From assembly GCF_041505935.1 (NCBI RefSeq), contig NZ_CP140110.1: DNA of 64,000 nt. The stretch is one strand, 5' to 3'. Within the stretch, counting starts at the first letter, position 1. The number at the start of each line of letters is the position of its first letter. This DNA is from Fervidobacterium_A thailandense. GTDB taxonomy: Bacteria > Thermotogota > Thermotogae > Thermotogales > Fervidobacteriaceae. A model generated the notes under the pieces. That model was not told the DNA's origin and did not search any database. It worked only from the letters and a program-made list of their open reading frames with translations. Shown here piece by piece: positions 17,761-25,956 of the stretch. Made by a program: the position numbers and the translations under genes.

Positions 17761-19200
17761 TTGAAAGTACTCATTGTTGACGACAGTAAGTTTTGGAGAA
17801 TGGTTCTTGAGAGTATTCTTACAAAGTTCGGATGCAAGGTTTATGTTGCTGAAGATGCGTTGAACGGTATCGAGCAAGCGTTGAAGGTCTTTCCCGAAGC
17901 CATTGTAACGGACTACAATATGCCAGGACTCTCCGGATTACAACTCTGTCTGTATTTGCGTTCGCTACCCGCGTTTGCGGAGGTCGGTATAGCTGTTCTA
18001 ACGGGATCGGATGATGTAATTAACGAATTTTGGGCCTTCAACAGCGGTGCAACAAAATTTATTTCCAAACTCCTACCCAAGGATCAGCTCGAGCGGGAGC
18101 TGGAAGATTTTCTCTCCCGGACTTACAAGGTCTATCCGGAGAAGAGTGGCTACATCAGGAGTGTTTACGATGTCCTTGAACAGAAGATGAGGATTGAAGT
18201 GCTGAACAAAAGGATACTTTCACTCGTTCAGTATGCAAGAGACGAGAGTTACGTCGTGGGTCAGTTGAAAGAGTTCATATCCTTGTTCTCACGTTTGAAG
18301 GCGGTCGTGTTCTTGCTGATTTCAACTGTCGAGGGTAGGATATACAACTTCGGTTTTCCGTTTCAGAAGCAAATTTTGAAACAGAAGATTTTGGCAAAGT
18401 TTGAAAAGCCGCTTGAACCTTCAACTTGGACGTACCATGGTACTTACGGTGCGGAAATAATCGATGACGAACCTGACGTTTTTGTTGTAAGTTACGAAGG
18501 GAACGAAATCGGTGCGATTGCATTTTACGGGGCCACTGATGTCAGGGGACTTTACTCGGTCCTGAACGATTCCAGCGAGAGTCTATCTTTACTGTTCAAC
18601 ACGATGAATATGATAAGAGAACTGAAGGTTGCTTCAAGTGTCGATAATCTCACCGGACTCCTAAACAAGAAAGAAATATTGCGTTTCCTCGACGAAGTTC
18701 ACAGTACGTCAAAAGTTCAGGAAACGAGCTACTACGTGGCTATGATGGACATCGATAATTTTAAAAAGATAAACGACACCTACGGTCATTTGGTTGGTGA
18801 CGAGATTCTAAAAGGTGTTGGCAAGATCATCAGGGAAAATCTACCGCAGGGTGCGGTTGCCGGTAGGTACGGTGGTGAGGAGTTCACGATAGTCTTCACC
18901 AGAACGAACAAGGATATCGTCATGGAGACAATGAAACGAATTCTCGAAACAGTTAGGAATACGCGATTTGGCGAGGTTGGGTGTACGATATCAGGTGGAG
19001 TTGTGAGCAGTTCAACGTACTCCTCTCCAACGGAGGTCTTAAAAGCGGCCGATGACCTGTTGTACCTGGCGAAAAAATCTGGAAAGAACAGGGTGCTTTA
19101 CGCTTTTATAGATGAAGCGGATTGCGGACAGTCCCGTCTTGCTGATGTCAGTTATTCTGAGGACTCAACCAAGGATTACGTCAAGGATGGACATGACTAA
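17761..19200 (+). CDS. Response regulator with GGDEF domain
   Basis: About 479 residues. I chose TTG at 17761 because it gives the standard receiver opening KVLIVDDSKFWR and has GGAAGGATGAG upstream; a TTG at 17731 adds ten residues. Receiver domain at ~1-120 with phosphoacceptor Asp in VTDYNMPG. A middle region of ~150 residues, not recognised, may be sensory. The GGDEF domain at ~300-455 has the intact active site GGEEF and preceding DIDNFKKINDTYGH, so it is probably an active diguanylate cyclase making c-di-GMP. Its last 36 bp overlap the convergent ZIP gene. Confidence 0.9.
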   Translation: MKVLIVDDSKFWRMVLESILTKFGCKVYVAEDALNGIEQALKVFPEAIVTDYNMPGLSGLQLCLYLRSLPAFAEVGIAVLTGSDDVINEFWAFNSGATKFISKLLPKDQLERELEDFLSRTYKVYPEKSGYIRSVYDVLEQKMRIEVLNKRILSLVQYARDESYVVGQLKEFISLFSRLKAVVFLLISTVEGRIYNFGFPFQKQILKQKILAKFEKPLEPSTWTYHGTYGAEIIDDEPDVFVVSYEGNEIGAIAFYGATDVRGLYSVLNDSSESLSLLFNTMNMIRELKVASSVDNLTGLLNKKEILRFLDEVHSTSKVQETSYYVAMMDIDNFKKINDTYGHLVGDEILKGVGKIIRENLPQGAVAGRYGGEEFTIVFTRTNKDIVMETMKRILETVRNTRFGEVGCTISGGVVSSSTYSSPTEVLKAADDLLYLAKKSGKNRVLYAFIDEADCGQSRLADVSYSEDSTKDYVKDGHD

Positions 19201-19917
19201 GAAGCCGAATAGGAGCGAGTAGGTTGATAACCGCTCATTTCCACGTAAATGAGTTTCGGGAATAACCTCATCGCTCACGACGAAGACCATCGCACCGGCT
19301 GCGAGTGCGAGCATGTACGGTAGGAGTGCCTTACTTATGTAAATCATCGAAGCGCCGAAAAATCCACCCAGTACCTCAACCGCCCCGGTCAATAGGGTTA
19401 TTAGCCCAGCCAATTTGTACGAGTATCCAGCATCCACAAGTGCGATGAAGGTTGCTGCTCCCTCCGGAACGTTTTGCATACCGATAGCCAGCGCTATATT
19501 GTAAGCCTCCTTTGTGAACGCACTTATCCCCACGGCCATACCTTCCGGAAAGTTGTGGATTGTGATTGCGATAACGAATAACCACATCTTGCTCAGTCTT
19601 CTCAGTTGCAAGCCTTCGTGGCCTTTCAAGAAGTGTTCATGTGGTGAGAATTTGTCAAACAGGTCCACCACGACGGCACCGAGTAGAAATCCGGCGATGA
19701 ATTTCAAAGGCCCACCTATCTCGAGCGCTGGCATCGTTAAACTGAACGCACTGGCAGCCAACATGATACCGGCTGCCATACCAAGTAGAGCATCGATAAC
19801 CTTTTCACCGAGTTTTTTATGCACAAGCAAAACCGGGATGATTCCCAGCATCGTGGACATCCCAGCCAAAACGCTTAAAATTAAGCCACGAAGTAAGTCT
19901 GGATAACTATCAAGCAT
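19165..19917 (-). CDS. ZIP-family divalent metal transporter
   Basis: 250 residues with about eight membrane helices. The paired helix IV/V metal sites are intact: HNFPEGMAVG near residue 123 and QNVPEGAATF near 150. The loop after helix III is short, as in bacterial ZupT-like members. Imports Zn2+ and perhaps Fe2+ or Mn2+ across the inner membrane. A perfect 18-bp palindrome covers its probable transcription start (see 19938-19971), suggesting metal-responsive repression. Confidence 0.92.
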   Translation of the reverse strand: MLDSYPDLLRGLILSVLAGMSTMLGIIPVLLVHKKLGEKVIDALLGMAAGIMLAASAFSLTMPALEIGGPLKFIAGFLLGAVVVDLFDKFSPHEHFLKGHEGLQLRRLSKMWLFVIAITIHNFPEGMAVGISAFTKEAYNIALAIGMQNVPEGAATFIALVDAGYSYKLAGLITLLTGAVEVLGGFFGASMIYISKALLPYMLALAAGAMVFVVSDEVIPETHLRGNERLSTYSLLFGFLVMSILDVILG

Positions 19918-19937
19918 CCAACCACCAACTTTATGGT

Positions 19938-19971
19938 ACTTTAAAGTTTTAAAGTTCTACGATTTATTATA
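19938..19971 (-). promoter_or_regulatory. Promoter and palindromic operator of the ZIP gene
   Basis: Minus-strand -10 TATAAT at 19966-19971, overlapping the stop region of the MFS gene. The perfect palindrome ACTTTAAA-GT-TTTAAAGT at 19938-19955 sits from about +3 to +20. Its place suggests a repressor site, perhaps for a metal regulator; no regulator gene is nearby. Confidence 0.5.
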
Positions 19972-21240
19972 TCACACCTCTATCTGATACGTGGTACCTG
20001 GTTCGTAAGCTTCCTGAGGTGCTTTGATTATAAACACCATGACTACGAAAGCAGTTAACAGATTGATAGATAAGAAAAACCAGAGTGGATTCACCTTGTC
20101 GAGTATGTAACCATAAAGCATCGACGAAACGGGCATCATGCAAGTGGCTAAAAATTCCAGGACCGAGAAGACACGGGAGCGAAGTTGGGATGGTATCATG
20201 ATCTGAAGATTTGCATTTATTGGTATGTTCACAAGTACGTTGAAAAAGCTGATTACAAGGAACGCGAGTGCGAATATCCAGAATACAGTTCCAGCACCGA
20301 TACCGAAGAACGGCAGTATCACTATTGAAAAGGCTATCGCGAAAAGGCTTTGGAATATCAGACCAGAGACAATAAGGGTTTTCGAACTGGCTCTTCTCAG
20401 CAGGAAGATGATGGCGAAATTCCCGAGCATCGCACCAACCGTTGCAAATACTTGCAAGCTACCGTACTGCGGTGCGGAGAACTTGAAAGTTACCCTTGCG
20501 AGGTAGGGGAAGACCACCATGAATAGGGGGCTTGCCAGGAAATTTAAAACAACTGCAAAAAGGAATAGGAACTTCAACCCTCTGTGCGACCAAACGAATT
20601 TGATCCCCTCACCTATCTCGGCGAAAAAGTTGAGTTTTCGATACTTTGGTTCAAAGCGGTAAAGTATGAACATTTCGGTTATCCCCGAAAAAACATAAAG
20701 AAGTCCGGTAATGAGTAAGACGTTCGAAAAACCGTACTTACCGTACAAAAAGCCACCCAAGATGGGACCTATTATGTTCGCGAAATTCCTACTCACTGCG
20801 TTCAACGAGGTTGCAAGTTTCATGTGTTCTCTTTTGACAACATCACCGAACATTGCTGCCGTTGGACCGCTGAACAGACCGTCGATTACCGACGATGCCA
20901 CGATGAAGGATATAAGAATCGGCAGATTAATCTTGAACTTCAGTGACAGCAGCCAGACTGAAAGAATCAATATTCCGTGCAACTCATCCATTGCAACCAT
21001 CCACCATTTCCTGTTCACCCGGTCACCTATCACCCCACCGAACGGAAGGATGAACAACCGTGGAACAAGCTCGAGCATCGTTACCAGTCCCATTATCGTT
21101 CCCGATTTCGTTAAGTCGAGAACGTAAAGTGGAAGAGCTGTCATCAAAGCTGTCGCTCCAACGATTGATTCAAACCGACCACTTAGTACGAGGAAAAGAT
21201 TCCTGGCCTCGTGCTCGTAAAGATTTTCGCTCATGCCCAT
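19972..21240 (-). CDS. MFS transporter
   Basis: 422 residues with about 12 hydrophobic segments. The loop between helices 2 and 3 carries GGVIGDRVNRKWWM, the MFS motif-A variant. The overall pattern (LPLYVLDLTKSGTIMGLVTM near the start) fits the DHA/enterobactin-exporter-like group of drug or siderophore efflux permeases. AGGAGG precedes the ATG. The promoter overlaps a long inverted repeat, so expression is probably controlled. The substrate cannot be inferred. Confidence 0.88.
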   Translation of the reverse strand: MGMSENLYEHEARNLFLVLSGRFESIVGATALMTALPLYVLDLTKSGTIMGLVTMLELVPRLFILPFGGVIGDRVNRKWWMVAMDELHGILILSVWLLSLKFKINLPILISFIVASSVIDGLFSGPTAAMFGDVVKREHMKLATSLNAVSRNFANIIGPILGGFLYGKYGFSNVLLITGLLYVFSGITEMFILYRFEPKYRKLNFFAEIGEGIKFVWSHRGLKFLFLFAVVLNFLASPLFMVVFPYLARVTFKFSAPQYGSLQVFATVGAMLGNFAIIFLLRRASSKTLIVSGLIFQSLFAIAFSIVILPFFGIGAGTVFWIFALAFLVISFFNVLVNIPINANLQIMIPSQLRSRVFSVLEFLATCMMPVSSMLYGYILDKVNPLWFFLSINLLTAFVVMVFIIKAPQEAYEPGTTYQIEV

Positions 21241-21273
21241 TCACCTCGCCTCCTCTTGCTGGTCCACAAATTT

Positions 21274-21311
21274 ATTGTACCATGACAAAAATTTTGTGTC
21301 AATACACAAAA
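21274..21311 (-). promoter_or_regulatory. MFS promoter with palindrome over the -35
   Basis: On the minus strand TTGACA (21297-21302), 17 nt, TACAAT (21274-21279). The perfect inverted repeat TTTTGTGT-CAAT-ACACAAAA (21292-21311, plus strand) covers the -35. Likely a repressor site. A plus-strand TATAAT at 21355-21360 (TGTGGTATAAT) serves the divergent M42 gene. Confidence 0.65.
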
Positions 21312-21393
21312 AAGTTGGGGAAGGAAACAGTTCGCCAAACGAAACAGGTTGTGGTATAATACGAGCAGACGCTTTTGAGTTCTTAGGAGGGGG

Positions 21394-22398
21394 GTGGTGA
21401 GTGTGATGGTTATTGAGGAATTGATATCACTCTGTTTAGTTCCCGGTGTTTCCGGTCGCGAGGAAAAGGTTAGGGAGCGCATTGAGAGCATGCTCTTTTC
21501 TCGCGAACAAGCTGTGGTTGATGCTGTGGGAAACTTGATACTTAGATTGCCAGGTCGGGAATCTAAGACTGCCGATGGTGAAGTTCTCGTGATGGCCCAC
21601 ATGGATGAGATTGGATTTTACGTTAGTAACATTCGAGAGGATGGCAAACTCGTAGTGAAAAATGTTGGAGGGATTATCGAAGAGACGCTTCCAGGGAGTT
21701 ACGTCCAAGTGGTGCTCGAAAACGGCGATTTGGTTGATGGCTTATTCGGGGCAGTTCCGCCTCATCTCAAGGCTGATGGTGAGATGTTTGAAAAGGTAGT
21801 TGATGTAGGTGCGTGCTCGAAGGCTGAGGTTGAAGTTCTTGGCATCAAGATCCTTGACCCTATCGTCTTTAAGAAGTTCCCCACCGTGTTGAACAAGAAG
21901 TACGTTTCGGTTCGCGCTTTGGACGATAGGTTCGGCTGCTACACGCTTGTACAGGTGGCAAACAGCGTAGTTCCGAGAAGGGACACCGTATTCGCATGGA
22001 CAGTACAGGAAGAGATAGGACTGAAAGGAGCAAAGGCCTTGGCATCAAAGCTGAGGCCAGCGTTAGCTGTTGCAATTGACTCGTTTGCTTGTTGTAGCAA
22101 ACAGAACAAGCACATCAAACCGGGATACGGTCCCGTTATCAGGGCGGTGGATAACACATCGGTTTCTGATCCGAAAATAGTGAAGTTCATCACTAAACTG
22201 GCTGAGGAGAACGGTATTCCCTTACAAGTTGGGATAACGGGTGGCGGCAACGATGCAAGTGTGTTTGTCGATGTTGGAGTGCCTATGGTTGCTCTGAGTG
22301 TGCCCGTTGTCTATCTCCACTCTCAGGTGGAAATGATTCATGTCGATGATCTCGTGAACTTGATTAAATTGCTCAAGGTGTTCTTGGAGAAGTTTTGA
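21394..22398 (+). CDS. M42-family aminopeptidase (glutamyl aminopeptidase/FrvX-like)
   Basis: About 334 residues. Dinuclear metal motifs are clear: MAHMDEIGF near 67 (first His/Asp), ALDDRFGCY near 175 (bridging Asp), QEEIGLKGA near 206 (catalytic Glu-Glu), and a final His in VYLHSQVEMIH. These enzymes form large tetrahedral dodecamers and trim short peptides in the cytosol. Start is ambiguous among GTG 21394, GTG 21397, GTG 21403 and ATG 21406, all behind TTAGGAGGGGGG. It is followed after 22 nt by the TSUP permease gene. Confidence 0.92.
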   Translation: MVSVMVIEELISLCLVPGVSGREEKVRERIESMLFSREQAVVDAVGNLILRLPGRESKTADGEVLVMAHMDEIGFYVSNIREDGKLVVKNVGGIIEETLPGSYVQVVLENGDLVDGLFGAVPPHLKADGEMFEKVVDVGACSKAEVEVLGIKILDPIVFKKFPTVLNKKYVSVRALDDRFGCYTLVQVANSVVPRRDTVFAWTVQEEIGLKGAKALASKLRPALAVAIDSFACCSKQNKHIKPGYGPVIRAVDNTSVSDPKIVKFITKLAEENGIPLQVGITGGGNDASVFVDVGVPMVALSVPVVYLHSQVEMIHVDDLVNLIKLLKVFLEKF

Positions 22399-22420
22399 AA
22401 AGCGAAAGGGTGAAGGAACG

Positions 22421-23167
22421 ATGGAATTCGATCTTATTGGAAAATACGTGCTACTCTTCTTGGGGGGACTGTTCTCAGGTGTTGTTAATGTGCTTGCCGG
22501 TGGTGGATCGTTCGTCACACTTCCAATTCTGAGTCTTTTCGGACTATCTCCCAGCGTTGCGAACGGAACGAACAGGATAGCGATTCTCCTTCAAAATGTT
22601 AGTGCAACAGCCAGTTTCGCGAAGAATCGTATGCTCGATTTCCAGCTGGCGGCTAAGTTGTTGATTCCCACCGTCGTTGGTGCGATCCTCGGTACGAGCA
22701 TAGCGATAAAGATACCGGAAAGATGGCTTCAGACGAGCCTCGGAGTGATTTTTCTTTTTATGGCGGTGTACATGACGTTACCCGAGAAACCGAAGCAACG
22801 AACGCAAGATCGAAACGTGACCTTGCTACTCAGATACATCGTATTCTTTCTCATCGGCATCTACGGGGGTTATATCCAAGCGGGAGTTGGCTTCTTTTTA
22901 GTGGCGGCGTTGACAAAACTCGAGGGTATGGAACTGAAGATGGCGAACGCGATGAAGATATTCTTGACACTCGCGTTCACCGTTGTAGCCCTGTTACTTT
23001 TCACAGTTGGAAAGAAAGTCGAGATGGTGCCGGGCATGGTCCTTGGGGTAGGTTCGTTCGTAGGAGGAGCGCTGGGGGCAAAGTTAAATTCGGTGCTGAG
23101 CGTGAGGATAATAAAAACTACGTTGATTGGAATGATGATAGTCTCCGCACTACTTTATATCTTTTGA
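22421..23167 (+). CDS. TSUP (TauE/SafE) family permease
   Basis: 248 residues, about eight membrane helices. Both internal repeats carry the family's glycine-rich motif (GGLFSGVVNVLAGGGSFVTL near residue 15 and GGYIQAGVGFFLVAAL near 147). The family moves sulfite, sulfonates or other organic anions, or exchanges sulfur compounds. Same direction as the M42 gene; probably one transcript. Ends 7 nt from the convergent UVR-motif gene. Confidence 0.88.
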   Translation: MEFDLIGKYVLLFLGGLFSGVVNVLAGGGSFVTLPILSLFGLSPSVANGTNRIAILLQNVSATASFAKNRMLDFQLAAKLLIPTVVGAILGTSIAIKIPERWLQTSLGVIFLFMAVYMTLPEKPKQRTQDRNVTLLLRYIVFFLIGIYGGYIQAGVGFFLVAALTKLEGMELKMANAMKIFLTLAFTVVALLLFTVGKKVEMVPGMVLGVGSFVGGALGAKLNSVLSVRIIKTTLIGMMIVSALLYIF

Positions 23168-23174
23168 TGCGTGT

Positions 23175-23618
23175 TTAGTTTTTCTTACTCGATTTTTTGA
23201 GTTTTTCAAGCTCAGCTTTCAGTTTTGATGCTGTTCTATATTTTTCCAGTTTGATCGCGTTTTGCAAACGATGGTTCAGTAAGAATATCTTTCTTTCGCG
23301 AATCTCTTCCATCGTATTTTCTTGAACTTTCTCGGGCACCTTTTTTCCTTCGTTAAAGAGTGTGAGCTGGACGAGCAACGGTTGCTCGGAGTACACGTCG
23401 TCGATCGATTGGACGAACTTTCGCTCGTTGAACCTCGATTCCTGCACCAGTTCCATGTGAGTCGTGAGTACGTGTAAGCCAGCACGTGTGTACTTTGCCG
23501 ACTCGTACTTCAGCACGTCACGAACGCACTCGGCGCAGTATCCGATTTCTTTTGCGTAGCCGTCCATGAAGATCTTTCGCTTGATTTTTGCTGGTTTTCC
23601 GCATCTGATACACTTCAT
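23175..23618 (-). CDS. UVR-motif (McsA-like) zinc protein
   Basis: 147 residues. N-terminal CxxC pairs, MKCIRCGKPAK and GYCAECV, form a zinc ribbon. The C-terminal ~40 residues (LLNHRLQNAIKLEKYRTASKL) match the UvrB/UvrC helical motif. The combination is that of McsA-type regulators, which partner Clp-linked arginine kinases or repair factors, but the protein is shorter in the middle and no mcsB is present here. Overlaps pth by 4 nt (ATGA). Confidence 0.8.
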   Translation of the reverse strand: MKCIRCGKPAKIKRKIFMDGYAKEIGYCAECVRDVLKYESAKYTRAGLHVLTTHMELVQESRFNERKFVQSIDDVYSEQPLLVQLTLFNEGKKVPEKVQENTMEEIRERKIFLLNHRLQNAIKLEKYRTASKLKAELEKLKKSSKKN

Positions 23619-24163
23619 CTTTCCACCTCGTTTGTAAGATCGACGGAGTTGTACAAACTCATTGCTTTATCGATTCCCTGGGTGAGTATACATTCGAGTG
23701 CATCCACTGCGACTTGAAGAACTCTGTCTAACACTTTGAATTCCTCCGGTGTAAAATCCGAAAGCACGTAATCTGCAGCATCCACATCTTTTGGCTTTGG
23801 TCCAATCCCCACCCTGATTCTTGGAAAGTTCTGCCCAATAACCGAGATTATTGACTTTATACCGTTGTGACCTCCGGCGCTTCCATCTTTTCTAATCCTC
23901 AATCTTCCGAGGGGTAGGTCCAGATCATCGTACACCACTATTATATCATCGTGCGGTAGGAATTTGAAGACTTCACCACAGAGGTTCATGTAGGTCATAG
24001 GTTTTACGAGCATCAGGTCAGTTCCGGCAAGTTTTTTGTAAGCATATTGGTAGTTTGGACCGCTTCTCCAGGAACTCGAAAGCCTATCCAGGAACATAAA
24101 ACCGACATTGTGCCGTGTGTTTTTGTATTTCTCTCCTGGATTTCCAAGTCCGACGACAATCAT
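23615..24163 (-). CDS. pth: Peptidyl-tRNA hydrolase
   Basis: 182 residues from the ATG at 24163 (AGGAGG 10 nt upstream). GLGNPGEKYKNTRHNVGFMF at the start carries the catalytic His; MTYMNLCGE near 62 and DDLDLPLGRLRIR with GSAGGHNG near 90-110 complete the active site. Recycles tRNA from prematurely released peptidyl-tRNA. It follows rplY and prs but a hairpin with a short U-run lies between, so part of the transcription may stop before it. Confidence 0.96.
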   Translation of the reverse strand: MIVVGLGNPGEKYKNTRHNVGFMFLDRLSSSWRSGPNYQYAYKKLAGTDLMLVKPMTYMNLCGEVFKFLPHDDIIVVYDDLDLPLGRLRIRKDGSAGGHNGIKSIISVIGQNFPRIRVGIGPKPKDVDAADYVLSDFTPEEFKVLDRVLQVAVDALECILTQGIDKAMSLYNSVDLTNEVER

Positions 24164-24206
24164 GCTTTTCTTGCCTCCTGTCACTACTATCACATTGGGT
24201 TGAAGT

Positions 24207-24236
24207 TAAAACAATCCCCCAGAGAACTGGGGGATT
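24207..24236 (-). terminator. Terminator or attenuator between rplY and pth
   Basis: Minus-strand hairpin with a 10-bp stem, AATCCCCCAG/CTGGGGGATT (24213-24236), and GTTTT after it. It is 60 nt beyond the rplY stop. Confidence 0.75.
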
Positions 24237-24295
24237 GCGATTTTATTGGTTCAAGCACATTGACTCGCTTAACAATGTTACGCGGAGCAAAGCGA

Positions 24296-24961
24296 TTATT
24301 CTTCTTCTTCTTCCTCCTCTTTCTTACCTTTCTTGAGTACCTCAGGCTCTGTCGTTTCTGCAGCTGGAGCCGTTTCTTCGACTTCAAGACCCCTTGGAAC
24401 GATGACTGTAACCAGAACATCCTCGGGATCCAGGTCGATCTTGACACCTTCCGGCAATTTTACATCTTTAACCCTTATCGTTTCACCAAGTCCGAGGTTT
24501 GTCACATCAATCTCGATCACTTCGGGTACCTTATCAGGGAGAGCCTCAACAACGACTTCGTGGTGTACAACCTCGAGAATACCACCTTTTTCGACACCTG
24601 CAGCCTTACCAACGACGTGGATCGGAACGTTGATCCTCATCTTATGGTGAGCTTCCGGAATGTAAAAGTCCACGTGTTTTACCTCGTCGGTAACCTTGTC
24701 GTACTGAACCATCTTTATGAACGCGAGGTGTTTGAAAAGTTCCTTTCCGGAATCGTCGGTAACAACCAGAGTCAACGGTGTAGATTCGGAAACGTGCTTG
24801 AAAATCTTCAAGAACTCGTTCTTCTTCAGTCCAATGTTAAGTGGCTTTTCAACACCGGGACCGTACGCCACCGCTGGGATAATACCTTGGCTCCTGAGCC
24901 TTCGAACGGCACGTTTTTTACCGACGACAGTTCTAAGCTGCGCGGTTACTACGTGTTCCAT
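24296..24961 (-). CDS. rplY: 50S ribosomal protein L25 (CTC form)
   Basis: 221 residues from ATG 24961, with AAGGAGG 8 nt upstream. N-terminal L25 barrel (RTVVGKKAVRRLRSQGIIPA), then the C-terminal TL5/CTC beta domain (PDKVPEVIEIDVTNLGLGET), so it is the long form that binds 5S rRNA. The tail is acidic and low-complexity (KKGKKEEEEEEE). Follows prs in the prs-ctc-pth order common in Gram-positives and Thermotogota. Confidence 0.95.
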   Translation of the reverse strand: MEHVVTAQLRTVVGKKRAVRRLRSQGIIPAVAYGPGVEKPLNIGLKKNEFLKIFKHVSESTPLTLVVTDDSGKELFKHLAFIKMVQYDKVTDEVKHVDFYIPEAHHKMRINVPIHVVGKAAGVEKGGILEVVHHEVVVEALPDKVPEVIEIDVTNLGLGETIRVKDVKLPEGVKIDLDPEDVLVTVIVPRGLEVEETAPAAETTEPEVLKKGKKEEEEEEE

Positions 24962-25008
24962 GTCCAAGACCTCCTTCGATCTATTTTTTGGGCTCTATTT
25001 TTGTTTTA

Positions 25009-25956
25009 TTATTTAAAGAGTATACTTACCGATAGGTTCTTTCTCACTCGGATAATAGCCTCGCCCAGTAAGGGAGCAACCGAAACGACGCGGAACTTTT
25101 CAGGTAGATCCTGATGATATATTGTATCACTAATGTAGATCTTTTCAATAGCCGAATTCTGGATTCGTTCTACAGCACCGGAAGATAACACCGGATGCGT
25201 TATACACGCTACAACCCTCTTAGCACCGGCGTTCTTTATCGCGTTCGCGCCTTCCACAAGAGACCGTGCGGTATCGACGATGTCATCGACAATTATTGCC
25301 GTCTTGTCGCGCACATCACCGATTATGTTCAAAACCTCGGCAACGTTGTCCTTCGGTCTTCTTTTGTCAAGTATGGCCAGTGGCAGTCCTACCCTCTCAG
25401 CGATTTGACGGGCCCTTTTGACTCCACCGACATCCGGTGATACGATGACCGCTTCTTCGTTCAGAAGGCCATCCCTTCTAAGTACTTCAAGGAACACTGG
25501 GAAGCTCCACAGATTATCAACGGGAATGTCGAAAAATCCCTGAACCTGTTCGGCGTGGAGATCCACGGTCATTATCCTCGTTGCACCGGCAACCGTGAGG
25601 AGGTTGGCCACAAGTTTTGCCGTTATCGGGTCGCGTCCTTTAGCCTTCCTATCCTGCCGTGCGTAGCCATAATAAGGTATCACCACGGCTATGCTGTTAG
25701 CGGAAGCACGTTTGAACGCGTCGATCATGATAAGCAACTCCATCAGGTTTTCGTTGACGGGAGGGCATGTGGGCTGGATGACGAACACGTCGTGACCCCT
25801 GACGGTCTCCTCGATTCTCACGTTTATCTCACCGTCGGCGAAACGTCCAACGGTGATTTCACCGAGTCTCATTCCTATGTAACTTGCAACCCTTTCTGCC
25901 AAGATCTTGTTTGCATTACCAGTGAAGATCTTCATTTCATTCCTTGTGATCTGCAT
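25009..25956 (-). CDS. prs: Ribose-phosphate pyrophosphokinase
   Basis: 315 residues. Makes PRPP from ribose 5-phosphate and ATP. Signatures: IQPTCPPVNENLMELLIMID near 55, MTVDLHAEQVQGFFDIPVDN near 130, and the PRPP loop IIVDDIVDTARS near 222. The ATG at 25956 has GGGAGG 9 nt upstream, inside glmU, and the genes overlap by 20 nt. PRPP feeds nucleotide synthesis and would also be the substrate of the PRTase at 34.9 kb. Confidence 0.97.
   Translation of the reverse strand: MQITRNEMKIFTGNANKILAERVASYIGMRLGEITVGRFADGEINVRIEETVRGHDVFVIQPTCPPVNENLMELLIMIDAFKRASANSIAVVIPYYGYARQDRKAKGRDPITAKLVANLLTVAGATRIMTVDLHAEQVQGFFDIPVDNLWSFPVFLEVLRRDGLLNEEAVIVSPDVGGVKRARQIAERVGLPLAILDKRRPKDNVAEVLNIIGDVRDKTAIIVDDIVDTARSLVEGANAIKNAGAKRVVACITHPVLSSGAVERIQNSAIEKIYISDTIYHQDLPEKFRVVSVAPLLGEAIIRVRKNLSVSILFK

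Noticed and set aside
24047..25114. 355-codon plus-strand frame opposite pth, rplY and prs
   Set aside because: Spans three real genes on the other strand and is rich in Phe, Cys and His as expected of antisense translation.
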